A stretch of DNA of 17,482 nucleotides from Gammaproteobacteria bacterium (GTDB lineage Bacteria > Pseudomonadota > Gammaproteobacteria > UWMA-0217). The stretch is taken from positions 1-17,482 of the forward strand of contig DRPO01000319.1 in assembly GCA_011330835.1 (NCBI GenBank), written 5' to 3'. Shown here in pieces: positions 16,105 to 17,482 of this stretch; positions within the stretch are counted from its first letter, which is position 1, and each line of letters begins with the position of its first letter. The position numbers and the translations under genes were made by a program. The notes below the pieces were generated by a model. It saw only the letters and a list, made by a program, of their open reading frames with translations. It was not told the DNA's origin and did not search any database.

Positions 16105-16181
16105 CGTCATTCCGGGCTGAGTGGAGCGAAGACCCGGAATCCAGGTCGTGACGCTGGATTCCCGCCGTCGCGGGAATGACG
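16105..16181. repeat. Dispersed palindromic repeat between the two convergent TPS genes
   Basis: The 77-base element is bounded by CGTCATTCC (16105-16113) and GGAATGACG (16173-16181). It can form alternative hairpins: ATTCCGGG with CCCGGAAT, GGAATCCAG with CTGGATTCC, and ATTCCCGC-CGTC-GCGGGAAT. The last has the same form as the dispersed ATTCCCGC...GCGGGAAT repeats known in many proteobacteria (the Neisseria dRS3 type). It follows the transporter stop by 30 bases and may also serve as a terminator or integration target. Confidence 0.8.
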
Positions 16182-16229
16182 GGGCAAGATGCGCCGACAT
16201 AGTGAGCTTCAAGAAGTTATTTCGCGCGT

Positions 16230-17482
16230 TCACCTTTGGTTTAGCCTCTCGCGGGAGCACAAACTGGCTCCGAGGCTCCGGCGCGGAATTCTCAAAGCGG
16301 CAATTTCTACACGTTTCTCCGAGCGGATTGAGCCATAGCCCGCCAGCAACGCGTCGGGGGAGGCGCCAACACCCTGCCGGTTGCCAATGTGCAGGCTGCT
16401 AGCATGACTTGCTTGGGAGACGCAACGGTTGTTCAGCAATGCGGATGCGTCATGGAAATTTTCGGGCAGTTGCAGTATCCCCGTCGTGGCGTCCACATCC
16501 GGTGTCTGAAATTCGACCACGCCATCCACGCCCTGGGCGGTTTTGGCCTTGGCCTGGATGTTGTTCTCTCCACCCATGGGGCGAAGCACCGATTGCATTT
16601 TGATGAAAATGTTGCCCCCGGTTCCGGCTGCCGTATTGGCGGTGATTCTCGAATCTTCAGTCAATAAGAGCAGGTTGCGTTTACCTGTCCCGGTGATGTG
16701 AATTGCTCCGCCATTGCCTTCTCCCCTTTTTGACGATGTGGTGATGGCGCCCCCATCGAGGAGATGTACCAACCCCCGGCTCGTAATGTTGATATTGCCC
16801 GCATCGGAGCCGATAGTGTCGACGCCAATCACGGAAGCCTCTCCGGATACCGACAGCTGACGGTTATCGCTGATGGTGATATTACCGGACACGGCGGATC
16901 CGAAACTGGACGCCGTTATGCGCCCGCCGTCCGCGATGGTGATCGAATCGGAATGAATCTCGATTTCACCGCCAGCGCCCTCGCCAAATGTTCGGCTGAA
17001 AATGCCCCCCTCCTTGCCACTGATCGTCAGGCGGTCATTGCCCTCGATTACAACTTTCCCGCCGGAACCCGTTCCGGAATTCTGGTTAATGATCTTGCCG
17101 TCGGCCAAGTCGATTTGCCGGGCGTTGATCGTGATGTCGCCCGATTTAAGGTTGATTTGTTCGGAATCTCCAGTCGTTGTGGCTTGTATTTCTCCTCCAT
17201 CCCGAATTGTTACCGACGTTGCTTTAATGGTGATATTGCCCGCGATACTGGAGCCGCCAGAGGCGCTTGCGTCGATCTGGCTTTCCTCTCCGTTAAGTAT
17301 GATACGCGCATACGCACCTCCCTCCAGCTCAATATGGCCTGCGCGACCGGTGTCGGTTGTCCGCGTGGCGATCTCACTTCCGCCATTGATTTCCAGAAGG
17401 TCAAAATCACGAACCGTAACCAACGGCCTTTCCTGGACACCGAAGTTCGTTTTGCTACCGATCAATTGATCGCCAGCGTACA
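16230..17482 (-). CDS. Filamentous haemagglutinin family exoprotein (TpsA), C-terminal part
   Basis: The frame is open to the right window edge; a TTG at 17465 is internal. About 417 codons are visible. The sequence is a series of short beta-helix repeats (GGxIxI patterns such as GAGGEIEIHSDSITI, SGNITIS, DAGNINITS, NGGAIHITG), giving the elongated right-handed helix of TPS exoproteins. Near the C-terminus a NNRCVSQASHASSLHIGNRQG region resembles the conserved tail of the filamentous haemagglutinin family in cyanobacteria and proteobacteria, followed by an unusually basic final stretch. The TPS secretion domain would be at the missing N-terminus. It is probably an adhesin exported by the transporter at 14392-16074, though the two genes are convergent. 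Confidence 0.87.
   Translation of the reverse strand, partial: YAGDQLIGSKTNFGVQERPLVTVRDFDLLEINGGSEIATRTTDTGRAGHIELEGGAYARIILNGEESQIDASASGGSSIAGNITIKATSVTIRDGGEIQATTTGDSEQINLKSGDITINARQIDLADGKIINQNSGTGSGGKVVIEGNDRLTISGKEGGIFSRTFGEGAGGEIEIHSDSITIADGGRITASSFGSAVSGNITISDNRQLSVSGEASVIGVDTIGSDAGNINITSRGLVHLLDGGAITTSSKRGEGNGGAIHITGTGKRNLLLLTEDSRITANTAAGTGGNIFIKMQSVLRPMGGENNIQAKAKTAQGVDGVVEFQTPDVDATTGILQLPENFHDASALLNNRCVSQASHASSLHIGNRQGVGASPDALLAGYGSIRSEKRVEIAALRIPRRSLGASLCSRERLNQR

Overview
The window looks like part of a proteobacterial chromosome, most likely gammaproteobacterial. This rests on the GC-rich coding sequence, a NirBD nitrate/nitrite assimilation cluster, outer-membrane secretion systems, and dispersed palindromes ending in CGTCATTCC/GGAATGACG. 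No rRNA or tRNA gene is present to place it more exactly.

Region 1 (1-7826, plus strand) is a nitrogen-assimilation operon. It holds nirB (5' end outside the window), nirD (a true Rieske version), a cytoplasmic molybdopterin nitrate reductase, and a fusion of a four-cluster ferredoxin subunit with a DmsC-type membrane anchor. I infer that the fusion feeds quinol electrons to the nitrate reductase and that NirBD then reduces nitrite to ammonium with NAD(P)H. A family of CCACAGAG...CTCTGTGG repeats interrupts the operon. One inverted pair lies between nirD and the nitrate reductase gene. Two near-identical units lie in tandem after that gene. These are followed by a small gene for a GxxExxY protein (PD-(D/E)XK nuclease-like), and one more repeat arm directly precedes the anchor gene. 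The repeat plus nuclease-like gene looks like an inserted selfish element and is the least-described part of the window.

Region 2 (7827-8239) holds a 46-residue single-helix membrane protein gene, absent from ordinary long-ORF lists, followed by a strong hairpin terminator.

Region 3 (8240-14350) is a type I secretion locus. On the minus strand, four tightly coupled genes run PrtD-like ABC exporter, HlyD-like adaptor, NodT-type outer-membrane lipoprotein, and a Crp/Fnr regulator. Divergent from them is a 217-residue acidic protein with four RTX nonapeptide repeats, the likely secreted substrate, which ends in a clear terminator.

Region 4 (14379-17482) is a two-partner secretion locus. It has a TpsB/FhaC-family transporter on the plus strand, and the C-terminal part of a filamentous-haemagglutinin-type exoprotein enters from the right edge on the minus strand. 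The two are convergent, with a dispersed palindromic repeat between them.
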